Source: Isoetes taiwanensis
Lineage: Eukaryota; Streptophyta; Lycopodiopsida; Isoetales; Isoetaceae
Assembly (NCBI GenBank): GCA_021234155.1
Contig: JAJEKV010000030.1
Location: 4,508,050 to 4,572,049 of the forward strand
Direction: 5' to 3'
Length of the DNA: 64,000 nt
Positions 47,230 to 57,819 of the stretch are shown piece after piece. The translations under genes were made by a program, and so were the position numbers. Positions within the stretch are counted from its first letter, which is position 1. Every line of letters starts with the position of its first letter. The notes beneath the pieces were generated by a model, which worked only from the letters and a program-made list of their open reading frames with translations, was not told the origin of the DNA and ran no database searches.

Positions 47230-47830
47230 CTAGATTTCTTTGTTTCCTTTCTTTTCTTTTCTTTTCTTTGTTCTTCATTATTTTTCTTCCTCGTTCTTTC
47301 CTCATTCTTTCTTCCATGCTTCTATTCTTCCCATATTTCTTCTTTCCTCATTCTTCCTCCCCTATTTCTTCATTTCTTTCTCATGCTTTCTCATTTCTTT
47401 TCTCATTCTCATTTTTTTCCCATGCTTTCTCATTTCCATTCTTTCTCATGCTTTCTCATTCCTCATTCTTTCCCCTCCCTTCCCATATTTCTTTCTTCTC
47501 TTCCCTTCCTTCTCTTATTTTTTCCTTCTCTTCCCTTCCTTCTCGTATTGTTTCTTATTCTTCATACTTTTTCATTTCCTCATTTTCCCTTCGATCCTTT
47601 TATTTCCTTTCCCTTATTTCTTCATTCCATTCTATTCCCTCCCCTTCTCTTATTTCCTCTTTTTTTTCTTCATTCTTTCTTCTTTCTTCTCTTATTTCTT
47701 CTCTATTCTATCCTTATTTCTTCCCTTCTATTCTTTTATTTCTTCTCTTATTTCTTCCTCTTGTTTTATTTCTATCTCTTGTTTCTTATCCCCCCCCTCC
47801 TTTTTTTTTCTTTCTTCTTCTTCGCTTTGT
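47230..47830 (+). repeat. 600-bp pyrimidine tract, almost free of G
   Basis: The + strand is nearly all T and C with scattered A; G is about 1-2 percent over 600 bp. Motifs such as ttcttt, ctcatgctttctcatttc and ccttctcttcccttcc repeat irregularly. All three frames stay open and read as Ser/Phe/Leu-rich artefacts. Confidence 0.9.
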
Positions 47831-47959
47831 TACTTCTGTTGCAGCTCTCTATTACGATTTGGACCCGACAGGATCTTGTGTACACACGTCCTTCTTTTGG
47901 TAAGTAGTTCATCGCACTTGCATTTTATTTTTATAGTTTTAAGTAGGTTAAAAAAAATT

Positions 47960-48380
47960 GATGGAGTGGCTTGTTCAAGGGGACGGGTCGGCTCCACCTA
48001 GAGTGGAGAGGATCATGTACCCTCGTTTGAAGTCCACTTTCACTACAATCATAATTTTTTCCTACGTTAAGGAGTGACTTGTTCAAGGGCACGATTGGCT
48101 CCACCTAGAGTGGAGAGGACCACGTACCCGGGTTCAAGTTCACTTCCAGTTCCACTTGTTATTTTTTAGGTTTAAAACAAAATCGTAGTGGCTTGTTCAA
48201 GGGCACGGTCGGCTCCACCTCAAGCGGAGAGGACCAGGTGTCCGGGTCCAAGTCCACTTTTCTTCTCATTCTTAGGTAGAGGTGGCTACGGCAAGGACAT
48301 GGTCGGCTCCACCACGAGTGGAGAGGACCAGGTGTTCGGGCCTTAGTTCACATTTATTGTCAGTTTTAGATAGAGGTAGC
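47960..48380 (+). repeat. Four tandem repeats of 95-115 bp
   Basis: Core tggcttgttcaagggcacgg, then tcggctccacc, gtggagaggacca, then a variable T-rich linker. Starts are near 47961, 48071, 48185 and 48280. Linker length shrinks along the array. Confidence 0.85.
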
Positions 48381-48814
48381 TAGGGCTAGGAAGATATCAA
48401 GGCATTTCTTACAATCGGATCACATTCGAATGTGCAAAGGATCCACTGAAGAAACATACAGAACAAACTGCGAAAGCAACTGCAAGTCAACGAATTCCGT
48501 CTTACTTGGGCTTTGGCGGTCGAAAAGGGTTTCACCATAGATTCGTAAGAGCGATAAATTAGTTCACACTAATTTTAATAAGAACTTTAAATGTCATTAG
48601 CTAATACTCGTCATATTGTCATAGTACTGGCTATACGGGTTTCCCCCTAGCAAGGGGCACGCACAAATAGCCACTACTCGTGGAGCTGTTTATCTATATC
48701 AACAGTTATACGAAGAGAGAACTATCCCACATCACGGAAATGCCAATGTGCGTTATATGTAATTATTGTAATTCTATGAACTACATTAATGCCATATTCT
48801 TCTGGTTTTTATAG

Positions 48815-48939
48815 GAAGCAGTGGAATACATGAACCAAGCCTTAGACGAGCAGGACGAGGGGTCGACGAGGGAGCGTCGAACTTTGGAGAGCCATCCGAT
48901 CGCGAACCTCAAGATGAGGTTGAGTCTGACAGAGATTAG
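48815..48939 (+). other. Possible last exon of a transposon-encoded protein
   Basis: After an acceptor (ggtttttatag) a frame reads to a stop with an acidic end (NFGEPSDREPQDEVESDRD). It lies inside the segment bounded by the palindrome clusters, about 180 bp before the right cluster. Acidic tails like this are common at the end of hAT-type and related transposases, but there is no catalytic motif, so this is a guess. Confidence 0.3.
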
Positions 48940-49104
48940 CTTTAGGCTAAAAGGGTGGATACTCCCCTTCACGAGTCTTTTGTGATTATTTAAAAATATA
49001 AATACAATACACGATTTTCAATTTTAAAAAAAAGGTGACATACCTTTTGCCTCTTGTACATTATATTGTAATTATCTAAGTAATTCATTCATTTTTTTTT
49101 TTTT

Positions 49105-49452
49105 TTAATTTTCTGCATGACGTCGCATGCGACGTCTAAAATTTTTTATTTTTATTTTATTTAATTTTTTTAATTAATAATAAAATATATTTATATAAAT
49201 ATTTATTCGCATGCGACGTCTGGTATACGTCGCATGTGCATGTGACATCTACCAGACCATCGCATGGTCACGTCTGGGTCACATCTGAGCCACGTATGAG
49301 TCACGTGGATCACGTGTTGTCACGTCTGTAGATGTAGCATGCGACGTCTAGCACCACGTCACATGCGACGTGTCTCGAGCGATGTCTGTGTCACGTCTAT
49401 GTTCACGTGGCCAGACGTCGCATAGACGTGACCCAGACGTCAGACGTCGCTA
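49105..49452. repeat. Right cluster of CpG palindromes and cacgtctg-type repeats
   Basis: Holds the perfect 18-bp palindrome gacgtcgcatgcgacgtc (49119-49136), tcgcatgcgacgtc (49207-49220), and many variants such as gtcacgtctg, atgcgacgtctagc and cagacgtcgcat. It ends agacgtcgcta (49442-49452), the same 11 bases that open the left cluster. Confidence 0.9.
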
Positions 49453-49599
49453 ATTGACCTTTCTCTTTTTGTGGAAGACGGGAGTTTCCCATGCTGACCA
49501 CTTCTGATAGTAGGATAGTGGATGATGTGATGCTCCAGAGTAGCTCTTTGCAGAGGATAGTGGACTTGACTTCAAGTGCTCGAGTTAGAAAACCATTTG

Positions 49600-49985
49600 T
49601 ACTTGTTCCAAGTGTTAAGTGATGTTACCTCCCATACTTCCACTCCATACAGAAGTATCGGCTCGACCAACACCCAAAACAAGTGTGGCTAATATGACCA
49701 GCCGTACATCATTGCTCTATTCTGTTTTGCATTGCATAGAAATTCTTCAAGCCTGCCATCACTCGTTGCCCGGTATCTCAGTATGTGGTGGTAGTGGACT
49801 CCATTTTGCATTGCAAGTATCTTCGATATGTTCTTTTGAAATAAATAAACAGCTCTGAGTTTGAGTTGGATAGAAATAGACATCAAGTCTACATCGAGAA
49901 ACTAGTTGTTGCAATGGGCACAGACATATCCGACACTTTTGATTATAGCCAGATATATACAGATGAGAAGCTAGATGCACAATAT
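49600..49985 (-). pseudogene. RTE-like LINE fragment (family D)
   Basis: Matches 14.7-15.05 kb of the family D copy: ccatacttccactccat, then tctgttttgcattgcatag. The minus-strand frames show CNAKQNRAMMYGW, which corresponds to the MQCKTIVIERSCM region there. Neither end has a clear tail. Confidence 0.65.
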
Positions 49986-49989
49986 GTCC

Positions 49990-50555
49990 AAACTATATCT
50001 CAAGTGCTCAGGGCAGCCAGATGATGTTACTGTAATGCCCCTGTGAATACTTTTAGTTTTTTTGAACCCTCTAAGAGATATTGTTGATTAAAAAATTGCT
50101 TCTAAATGTTCTGTATTAGTTATTATTGGGTGATAATATGCTAGCTATATCAGTTTTGTTTGCATCATGCTCATATGGAATTTAAGTAATAGAGATTGAC
50201 TTCTTAGATCTTTTTATTTAATAGCGAGGACGATGTTCCTAACAAAAAATGGATCTCCACAAACAAGCATCCCTCTTCTAAGAAAGCAAATACATGTACA
50301 ACCATTTCAGATGTAAACCAAGGAGTAGCTTCCAGTAAAATAGAAGCGGTGTTGCGGTGAGTGGTACATTGATCTAGCAAAAACTAATGGCAAACTACGC
50401 TAATTTTTTTCTAGGAACAAAAACAGGCTAGTTGAAGAAGCAAGGGGTTATAATCACATATGAGGAGGAATACGATACACATTGCAAGCTAGTATATGTA
50501 CGTAATAAAATAAAAAATTATTAAGAGGTACTCTTCGAGGATTGAACAATTGGCT
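49990..50555. other. No gene recognised
   Basis: AT-rich sequence between the RTE fragment and the ORF1 element. Confidence 0.4.
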
Positions 50556-50559
50556 GAAG

Positions 50560-53138
50560 GGCGCTGGTGATGGCGCCTAGGGTTTCAGCCCCGTTCGTTT
50601 GCACATAACTTTTGATTCCCATGTCAGATTTGAATGATTCTGGGCTCGTTGGAAAGCTCGTTGCGTCCTCTTTCCATTGATGTGCAGCTTGTATGATGAT
50701 TAGACTGGTTTGGCAGCTAAAAGTCGCCTGACAGTTCCGGCCCTTTGTTGGCGGTGTTAGGGTTTGGCTGCAATTTTCTTTTTGCCATAACTCTTACATC
50801 TGGTGGCAGTTTTTGGCGTGCCTGGGCTCGTTGGAAAGCTCGTGGAGTGATTCTTTCAGTGGTATTTTAATTTTTCAGAAGTTACTCTTTTGTGGGGGAC
50901 GGTAGAGCTCTGAAATCTCGGCCCCTTCTAGTGGAGATGGCAAAAGCAACTCGTAGTCCTTCCAAGCGCCTCTCTGGTAGTCCTAATGGAATACAGGGCA
51001 ATAGTGGAAGAGAATATGCTCAAGATTATTCAAAGATTAGTGTTCGAGATGCCCACAAACTGGCTCGTGAAGGTGCTCCTTCTTCTCCTAAGAATTTGGT
51101 ACCATTAGTGGCAGTTGGATCTGAGGCGCAGGAGAGGCAAGCTTCTATGCACCTCAATCCGTTGGCACTGCCTCATGCTCCTGTTTCTTCCAGTAGCGTA
51201 TGTGTACCGAGTTCCACCGAGGCAACAGCTTTTGCTCTCTCCTCTTCTCAGCTTGGTATTCCAGCATCTGACAGTATGTCTCATGATTCTAGAGGCAGTG
51301 TGGTAGAAGTGACCCTGGAAAGTTCTTCTGGACTGTTGGTACCTCCAAAGGCACCTCCAACACATGTTGGAAGTTCTTCAGAACATATGAGATTAGTAGC
51401 TCCTGCTCAAAAGAATGCGACACAGGTTGCATCCCCAACAGATATTGGGAGTCTCTCACATGAAGGAGGCCCTTCTAAACAAAAATAACATCCAATGCAC
51501 GTTGGAGGTTCCTCAAGGCAGGAGGAGTTTCCCCCTCTTCCCTCGAATAAGCCTAGGATACCTTTTTCTTCAACCACACCGCATGTCTCGACCTCTACAC
51601 CTTGGAGGTCTTCTGACACAGTGGCGAGGGTTACAGGTGTCCGCTTCTCTGAGTGGCTATGTAAAGGTGTGTCATCTCCAGCCACCTCATTTCGAGTCTC
51701 AGAGGCCATTGCCACCATGGTGGACAATAATAAGAAAGAAGTTGCATCTTATCTTCAGCAGTTGCAGGCCAAGCAGGACTCCATCGATAGTTTACCACCA
51801 GCTGAAATTTTTTATGAGGTTCAGGAGTGCAGGTCAACCTTTGAGCGTTTTGGGGCCCCTGTGGTGCAGATCAGTCATGAGACTCACCGTCGTCATGTGG
51901 AGCAATTAGTTGCATGCTCTGTTATTTGTTATTTCACTGGCCCCTTCTTGGATCTGAAGTGCGTGGGATCTTGGTTATCTGGGCATCTACACAAATTAGG
52001 GCTTCCTGCGTATCAATCCATCAAGCTCGTGGCCAAAGATCAACGTTGTTTTCTCCTGATGTTTGAGTCTCCTGAGCCGGTGGCTCAGCTCATAGAACGA
52101 GGTGTTGATCCTTTGTGGAAACATTGCTTGTTGTACCAACAGTATGTTCCTGGCTCCTTTCCAGGTAAGCCAGATGCCTTACGTGCCCCATTCTGGATTG
52201 CTATTGAAGATTTCCCTCCAGAGTTTCAGGATGCTGAGTTCATTTCTGCCATTGCTAGTGAGATTGGGCTTTACCTGCAACATGCTATAACCAATGGCAT
52301 TACTAAGATTTGTGTAGCACGCCCCATTCATCGTGCCCTGCCTCAGACAATTGTTGTTCAAAGTGGACCCATGTTCTTTCCATTCAAGCTACGATTGTTA
52401 AATGGCCCAGAGCTGGCTCTCATGTTCCCTGAGGCCCCTCTCTTTGCTCAGTATCGTAAGTCTTATCAGCAGGCTCCTCCAGTTGTCGCTGCCACAAATC
52501 CTACTCCTAGCTCTGCTCCTTCTTCAATGGATGTCTCTCGTCCCCCTGTGACTTCCTCTACATCTATTCTAGCTGCTGGTCCCACGCCTCTGCTGCTGAT
52601 CAACAGAGGCAAAGGTTGGATGAAATTCAAAGGTCGCAAGAGCAAGTTGAAGAGGTTTGTGGGCAATACATGGAAATTGATCGTCGTGGTGCCCACCCTC
52701 CACCTAAACATCCACCTGCTCTTCATCAACCTCGAAAGTTAGCTAAGGGTTGTAACACCTCTGCATCCCAGCTCTCCTCAGCACTTGCTATACATGATTC
52801 TGCTCCTTCTGTTGCATGTGGTCGCTTTGCTCCACTCCAGTGGGCTGACTTGGTTGAAGATAATATTGTTTCGTCGAAGGTCCAAGTTACATCTTCAAAC
52901 TCTCCTGAGATTCCAGTAGTCACATCGGATTTGACGCCGTTACAGGCTCAACGTGATTAGCCTCTTAAGCAGAGCCCTCTTTCCTTTTACTTATCTAGTA
53001 TGGAGTAAGCACATGGTGTTGCAGGCTCGTGTTCCAGCAGCACCCTCTTGTGCTTATACAACTAGATGAGAAATATTCATTTTGTACTTATTCTTGTTGA
53101 GTAATAAACTTTTTTGTTTGTCCTTCAACAAAAAAAAA
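50560..53138 (+). mobile_element. ORF1-only retro-sequence with poly(A) tail
   Basis: Boundaries: about 375 bp of 5' leader with an internal echo (gggctcgttggaaagctcgt at about 50642 and 50826), one long ORF1, 140 bp of 3' UTR with AATAAA at 53103-53108, and an A run at 53130-53138. No endonuclease or reverse transcriptase is present between the ORF1 stop and the poly(A). The left boundary is approximate and no target duplication was found. Confidence 0.65.
50937..52960 (+). pseudogene. DUF4283-type ORF1 (gag-like), one stop and one frame shift
   Basis: ATG at 50937 begins a Ser/Pro-rich N-terminal third. A TAA at 51486-51488 interrupts it and the same frame continues from 51489. The DUF4283-like core lies at about 51,880-52,440: ICYFTGPFLDLKCVGSWLSG, then RCFLLMFESPEPVAQLIERG, then PFWIAIEDFPPEF, SEIGLYLQ and KLRLLNGPELALMFP. 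Near 52590 the frame shifts by one base and the rest (DEIQRSQEQVEEVCGQYMEI to a stop at 52958-52960) is intact. Plant LINE ORF1 proteins of this type bind the element RNA; usually a CCHC knuckle follows, which I do not see here. Only two lesions in about 675 codons make this a fairly young copy. Confidence 0.85.
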
Positions 53139-53139
53139 T

Positions 53140-54271
53140 AAACACAGATATATAGAACTCTCAAGAGTAACCTTAGAGATCACCCCTACCTCTACTCCCT
53201 AAGATTTGGTCCATTGGTGAACAAGCCAGGGGCCAGGGGCCTCCTAGTTGGGACTACCTTGAGTTTCCCGCCCCTCAAGTATGCCATATAGTTCTCCAGC
53301 CTTGCTGATAGTCATCAGACATGCCCCTAAGTTTCCAGGTCAAGACGAGTTGTAGCCATAATAATGGTCAAACTCATGTCTAACCCTCTATAAGTGGTAC
53401 AAAGTTAGCATGCGGGCTTAATTTGGGAGTCAAATAGGGTTCGATAGGCCACAAGACAAGGAGCATATTACTAGTGCATCAATTCTAATCTCTAGGCGAA
53501 GGATTTAACTTGCTTAAAGTTCTACCTTTGTATGTATGCATGATGAACATCACACCATATAGGTCATACATCTAAAAATGAGAGATATACTCAAGACAAC
53601 AAAGACATCGACTTAGCTAGTAAATCGCCAAGAGGGATGTACTTTACTTCGATAATGTGTTTGGTTTCCTTATCAACATGTCAAATTGTAACTGGATGCC
53701 GAAGCAAGGAGGAATGGGAGCAATGGCTAAGAAAACCCTAAACATGGCATGACTGGTTTTATATAGGGCGTGCATGACTAATGAAGGGACCTGCTATGGC
53801 CAATTATGGAAGATATTAAAGAAAGCTGGGTCGTTTTCAAGACCACAAAATGTGGTCGAGTGGTTGTTCAGCTAGTTAAAGTCTTTTATACCATTCTACT
53901 TTGTTCTAAGATATCACAAGGAAGTTGGCAAGGAAATGTAGTGGTATTTTTTTGGAATTTCTCATGGCAAAAGAGAGCAAAATGGATAAGGAGTAGTTAT
54001 AAAGCAGATTATCGTCAGGGAACATCTTAAATATGATGGAAAAAGATAAGAGTGCACTCGATGCCTATCAGTTCTTAAGAGTTTGCCACTAGGATCCAAC
54101 CTCAACAATTGATGTTGTATTTGAGATCTAATTCCTTCAATTTTGAATTAGTATTTAGATGATCTTTAAGAGGTTGATCATAAATCTGAGCATTTGAAGT
54201 ATGCTTACTTAAACTACCAAAACTAAATCTGACATTTGATTTTATTTTTTAGAGTAATCTATGCCTTGCTA
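53140..54271. other. No gene recognised
   Basis: Sequence between the ORF1 element and the left LTR. Short frames only. Confidence 0.45.
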
Positions 54272-55016
54272 TGTAACAAGCCTGCCGAGTTGACCCTCCT
54301 GGCAACTCGGGATCTTGTCTATACTTAAGGCTAGATCTATGTTGATATGAAAACTTTAATCAACTATGTTGGTGAAGAATTTAATCTTCCAATAAATAAT
54401 GGAGAATGATTCCCTTCTTATATATAACTAATATCCAACTATTGTAATATAGTTCAAGAGAAATACATCCATAATAGATTTATGCAAACCCAAAGCTAAG
54501 ATTCAGCTTCTAGAAAACTCCAAAGTCAGCCACGATCCTGAACAGTACCACTGCTACTGGCCCGAGCACCACCTTGCTCAATCACTGCATGCACTCAAAG
54601 GGGTTAGTCCTCGTGACTAAGTGGGGATCCCATAGCTGCCTCTGCATACATGGAAACGCTCTGGAATCTTGGATAACAAGAACACAAACAACTCAAGACA
54701 CAAGAACCTATGGTGCAATGCTAGACAATGACAACAAAGTAAACATCATGAACATCCAAAGAAAAGAACATAACTAAAGTACCAAACCATCATGAACAAA
54801 CTCCGGGACAATGGGTAGCTCATCCAGCATATACAGGCCCCGTTAGCAGGATAACGCTCAGCCAGCTTACCTTCCAAGCCCTATAGCGAGGTGGTGTGGT
54901 GAACCTCGTACGCGCATACCCTCTCAGCCCACGTCTGGCACTGTAGGACCTCTTACCATGGGAGTTCACAAGAGTTGACTGACATAGCAATCCCGGCCAG
55001 GAGAACTAACGCCCGG

Positions 55017-56252
55017 CATTAGAGGCCAGATGAGATCACAGAATGTCCCATTTCGAGAAAAAAAAAACATGTCAGCAAAACCTATTGGCCAATCAGAGAG
55101 AAGCTCTTTGAGCTTAATTCCGGTATTATGTGGCAATGGATTCATAGCTGGCATCCTATTTGAACTCTAGCCTAGCATTAATGACAAATGTATTAATGAG
55201 AGCATTAATGACCAAAAACATTAGTGTGCTAAATAATCTCTCTACAAATTCTAATTCTAATTCTCCACAATAATAGGAAGTCGAAAATGGGAACCCACCG
55301 AAAAAAAAGAATTAGAGGGAAATCGAAAGAACTATTGAGTTTTATTTTCAATTTTCTTTTGTCTTCCCTCCAACTGGAAATCGCTTCCCTCGAACTAAAC
55401 CGTGCCATCTCCTCTGCATTCAAGCGCCATCTCCTTACAATTCAAGCACGGTATAATTGTTTTTCTTTTTATTGTCTGGGCTTGATCAATTTTGTGGACA
55501 TGATCGATTTTGTGTTGGTACTTACGAAATTTCTCATCCCTTTTTTATGCAGGCCATGAGTACTTATCGATCTGAAATCAGCAAGGTTGTTTTGAGAAAT
55601 AACAAGGATGAAGATGGCAATTGGGTTAACATGCACGTCTCTGTAGGATGTTGGGTCACAATGAAACCTAGACAATCTGGCCACCATTCTGTTAAAAGAA
55701 CAAGGCTGGATGATTTATCTTCGCATTGGAAAGCAAAAGTGCTCGGCTTCGTGATCAGTCAAGGAGGTAAAGTTGTGGATGAGATTCTAGTTGCACACGC
55801 TTATAGTTCACGTGACATGCTCAAGGAAGAAATTGCTAAAACCCCAGGATTTCCTAAGTTGGATGCCAATTGTATTTGCTCTTCGGATTTCAAAGACAAA
55901 GTTCCAGCTCAAAGCATAAGCAGCATATTGGAGGTTCACCATTATAGTATTGGTCAGTTGTTGTTTCCTTTGTCTGTGCAAATCCTTAGAAGTAATGGAA
56001 TTTGGTTTCATAAATATCATTACACGAAGGCAGAAGGGAGGATGGGCAAACTCACATTAATGGATGCTCCAAATCTCACTGTTTTGTCAAGAACATTTAA
56101 TGATATGCAAATTTTGACAGCATATCGTTATTTTTTAGCAAAGGAAATTGGACGAATGTTGACGGAGAGAGGTGGAGTTAGATGCGGAGTGAAGGTGTTT
56201 CCGCCAATAAATGCATTTGCATTTTTTTTTAAAAAGATGTACAAACCTTCAG
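55017..56252 (+). other. 1.24-kb segment present only in the left LTR
   Basis: Left of it the two LTRs agree up to aactaacgcccgg; right of it they agree again from gacatgagtcatgcc. It carries a CCAAT box (55087-55096), a leader, a 102-bp intron and most of the unknown gene at 55556. Either it inserted into this LTR or the right LTR lost it by deletion. Confidence 0.75.
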
Positions 56253-56323
56253 ACATGAGTCATGCCGGAACAACACAGGCCACCGAACCTGGAAGTCTGA
56301 CCCCGGAGGATCCAAATACATAA
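55556..56323 (+). CDS. Unknown 255-residue protein encoded antisense in an LTR
   Basis: Start ATG at 55556, three bases after an intron acceptor (ttttttatgcag) with a plausible donor at 55451 (cacg/gtataa); the 5' UTR intron is 102 bp. The frame is open for 255 codons with normal composition. Recognisable stretches are VSVGCWVTMKPRQSGHHSVK, LEVHHYSIGQLLFPLSVQIL and IWFHKYHYTKAEGRMGKLTL. I cannot assign a family. No signal peptide or membrane helix is evident. The last roughly 23 residues (from SHAGTTQ) lie in ordinary LTR sequence, so the C-terminus is chimeric. An intact long ORF in a decayed neighbourhood, with intron and promoter-like elements, suggests a captured or inserted host gene. 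Confidence 0.6.
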   Translation: MSTYRSEISKVVLRNNKDEDGNWVNMHVSVGCWVTMKPRQSGHHSVKRTRLDDLSSHWKAKVLGFVISQGGKVVDEILVAHAYSSRDMLKEEIAKTPGFPKLDANCICSSDFKDKVPAQSISSILEVHHYSIGQLLFPLSVQILRSNGIWFHKYHYTKAEGRMGKLTLMDAPNLTVLSRTFNDMQILTAYRYFLAKEIGRMLTERGGVRCGVKVFPPINAFAFFFKKMYKPSDMSHAGTTQATEPGSLTPEDPNT

Positions 56324-56921
56324 ATAAACATCAAGCACTGTGACATAATAGCTATGACAACAACATGTAATGTTCCTTAGAATATTTCCTAAACAGGTGT
56401 CTAAACCATACCCTTGCCGAGGTTGCCCATACAACCTGCCCATATTGGGGTAGAAGTTTCAATGATGAAATCTCAATAGCAACCCACTTGTCGATGCAGG
56501 GTGCTCAAATAACTGCTACAAAATCGATGCAGAACTAACTTTCCAACATTATTTATTTATGACCCTTAGCTATGGTTTTAAAGTTTTAATATTAAAATTC
56601 CATTTCCATAGCTAATCAATTATTTCACACATGCAAAGTGGAACCTCCAATTACATCTTTCCAGCTTAAAATCCGTAAGGTCTTCTGACCGCAACTGCTT
56701 GTATCACCTTCAACTGCTTCTTAGGGTAGCCCCATCTCAAGGAGCAAGCCCATATAATTATCTGATATTCAAATTATTATTTAGACATTTTTATTCCTTT
56801 CCATTGTTAATAAGTTAATTTCAAACAACAAGTTTCTACATATTTTCTTACTTTGTATTTTCCCAATCTCCTGCACTTGTGAATTCTCTCTGCTCAATCC
56901 CAGCACAATTCAAGCATGTCC

Positions 56922-57049
56922 CTTGAAAACCTTTCGAGGCAGGGGTTTTTTAATCCTAGTAGTAATGATTGTACTAGCCCATTGTATGGGTCCCATGACC
57001 TATTGGTCTTCGTGGACGTTAAAAAAACTATTCTATTCTATTCTATTCC
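56922..57049 (+). mobile_element. RTE 3'-end insertion 1 in the left LTR
   Basis: Absent from the right LTR, where caagcatgtcc joins acctcatg at about 60747. The inserted 128 bp read from cttgaaaacc through ggggttttttaatcc, cccatgacctattggtcttc and gtggacgttaaaaaaa to a short (ATTCT)n tail. Border match is only tcc. Confidence 0.9.
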
Positions 57050-57727
57050 ACCTCATGTTTCCCCTTTTATCTTATTATATTCAGTATTTTTTCATTAGTG
57101 ACATTTCTTTAATATGCAACCAACAAAATATTAACGTTCAACAAATTAATTAACAACACAAAATAGGAAACCAATGAGAACCTATTTCTGATCTGAAATC
57201 TGGACCCCTCGTTCAATTAAATCTGTTTTGATTCCTTCATTTCGGCCCATTAGCATGCCAAATTGGCCTGTTCCAGGTCATATTAGGATGCCTCCAAAAG
57301 TTCTAGCTCCTTCTGTGACGACTCCATTGCAGAAAAAAAGCCGTTGTTGCAGCCCATGCTTAGCAGTCAGATTCATCATGGTTACTTTTGGCTTACTCTA
57401 GACTTTCTCATAGCAATCTTATCCACATAATTTCTTATCAGCCCACAAATTTAACAATAGCACAACAGCATGTGCAAATCGAATCCATATCTCATGGAAT
57501 CCAATCTATTGAAACCAAACCCCACCTGATAAGAAAAAGATCCGGTGCAGGTGAAAGCTCCACGCTCTTGACACCGATGGAATTCCTCCTCTTCTATCCC
57601 ATCTCCAAAAAGCTTCCGAATTTTCTTTCTCAATTTGCCTTTCTAGATCATAAAGCTTTTGCTTATTTATAGTTCTATCCTACATGCATGTTCTATCTTG
57701 CATGCATGCCAAACATGAATGTTCTAT

Positions 57728-57819
57728 CCTAGTAGTAATGATTGTACTAGCCCATTGTATGGATCCCATGACCTATTGGTCTCCGTGGACGTTAAAAAAT
57801 CTATTCTATTCTATTCTAT
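57728..57819 (+). mobile_element. RTE 3'-end insertion 2 in the left LTR
   Basis: 92 bp absent from the right LTR (atgttctatcttgcatgc at about 61404). The copy starts cctagtagtaatgattg, which is internal to insertion 1, so it is more 5'-truncated. It ends (ATTCT)n. The target ttctat is duplicated and is also one unit of the tail. Confidence 0.9.

Noticed and set aside
47200-48001. Three overlapping long frames on the + strand, rich in Ser, Phe, Leu and Pro
   Set aside because: They all lie in the G-poor pyrimidine tract, where stops are rare in every frame. No domain, and the three frames overlap each other.
43964-49452. CRISPR-like array of short palindromic repeats
   Set aside because: The repeats are irregularly spaced, vary in length, and lie in plant nuclear DNA; there are no uniform spacers.
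56249-56443. Minus-strand frame repeated at 60039-60257
   Set aside because: It is part of the two LTRs; similarity between the copies reflects LTR homology, not a protein gene.
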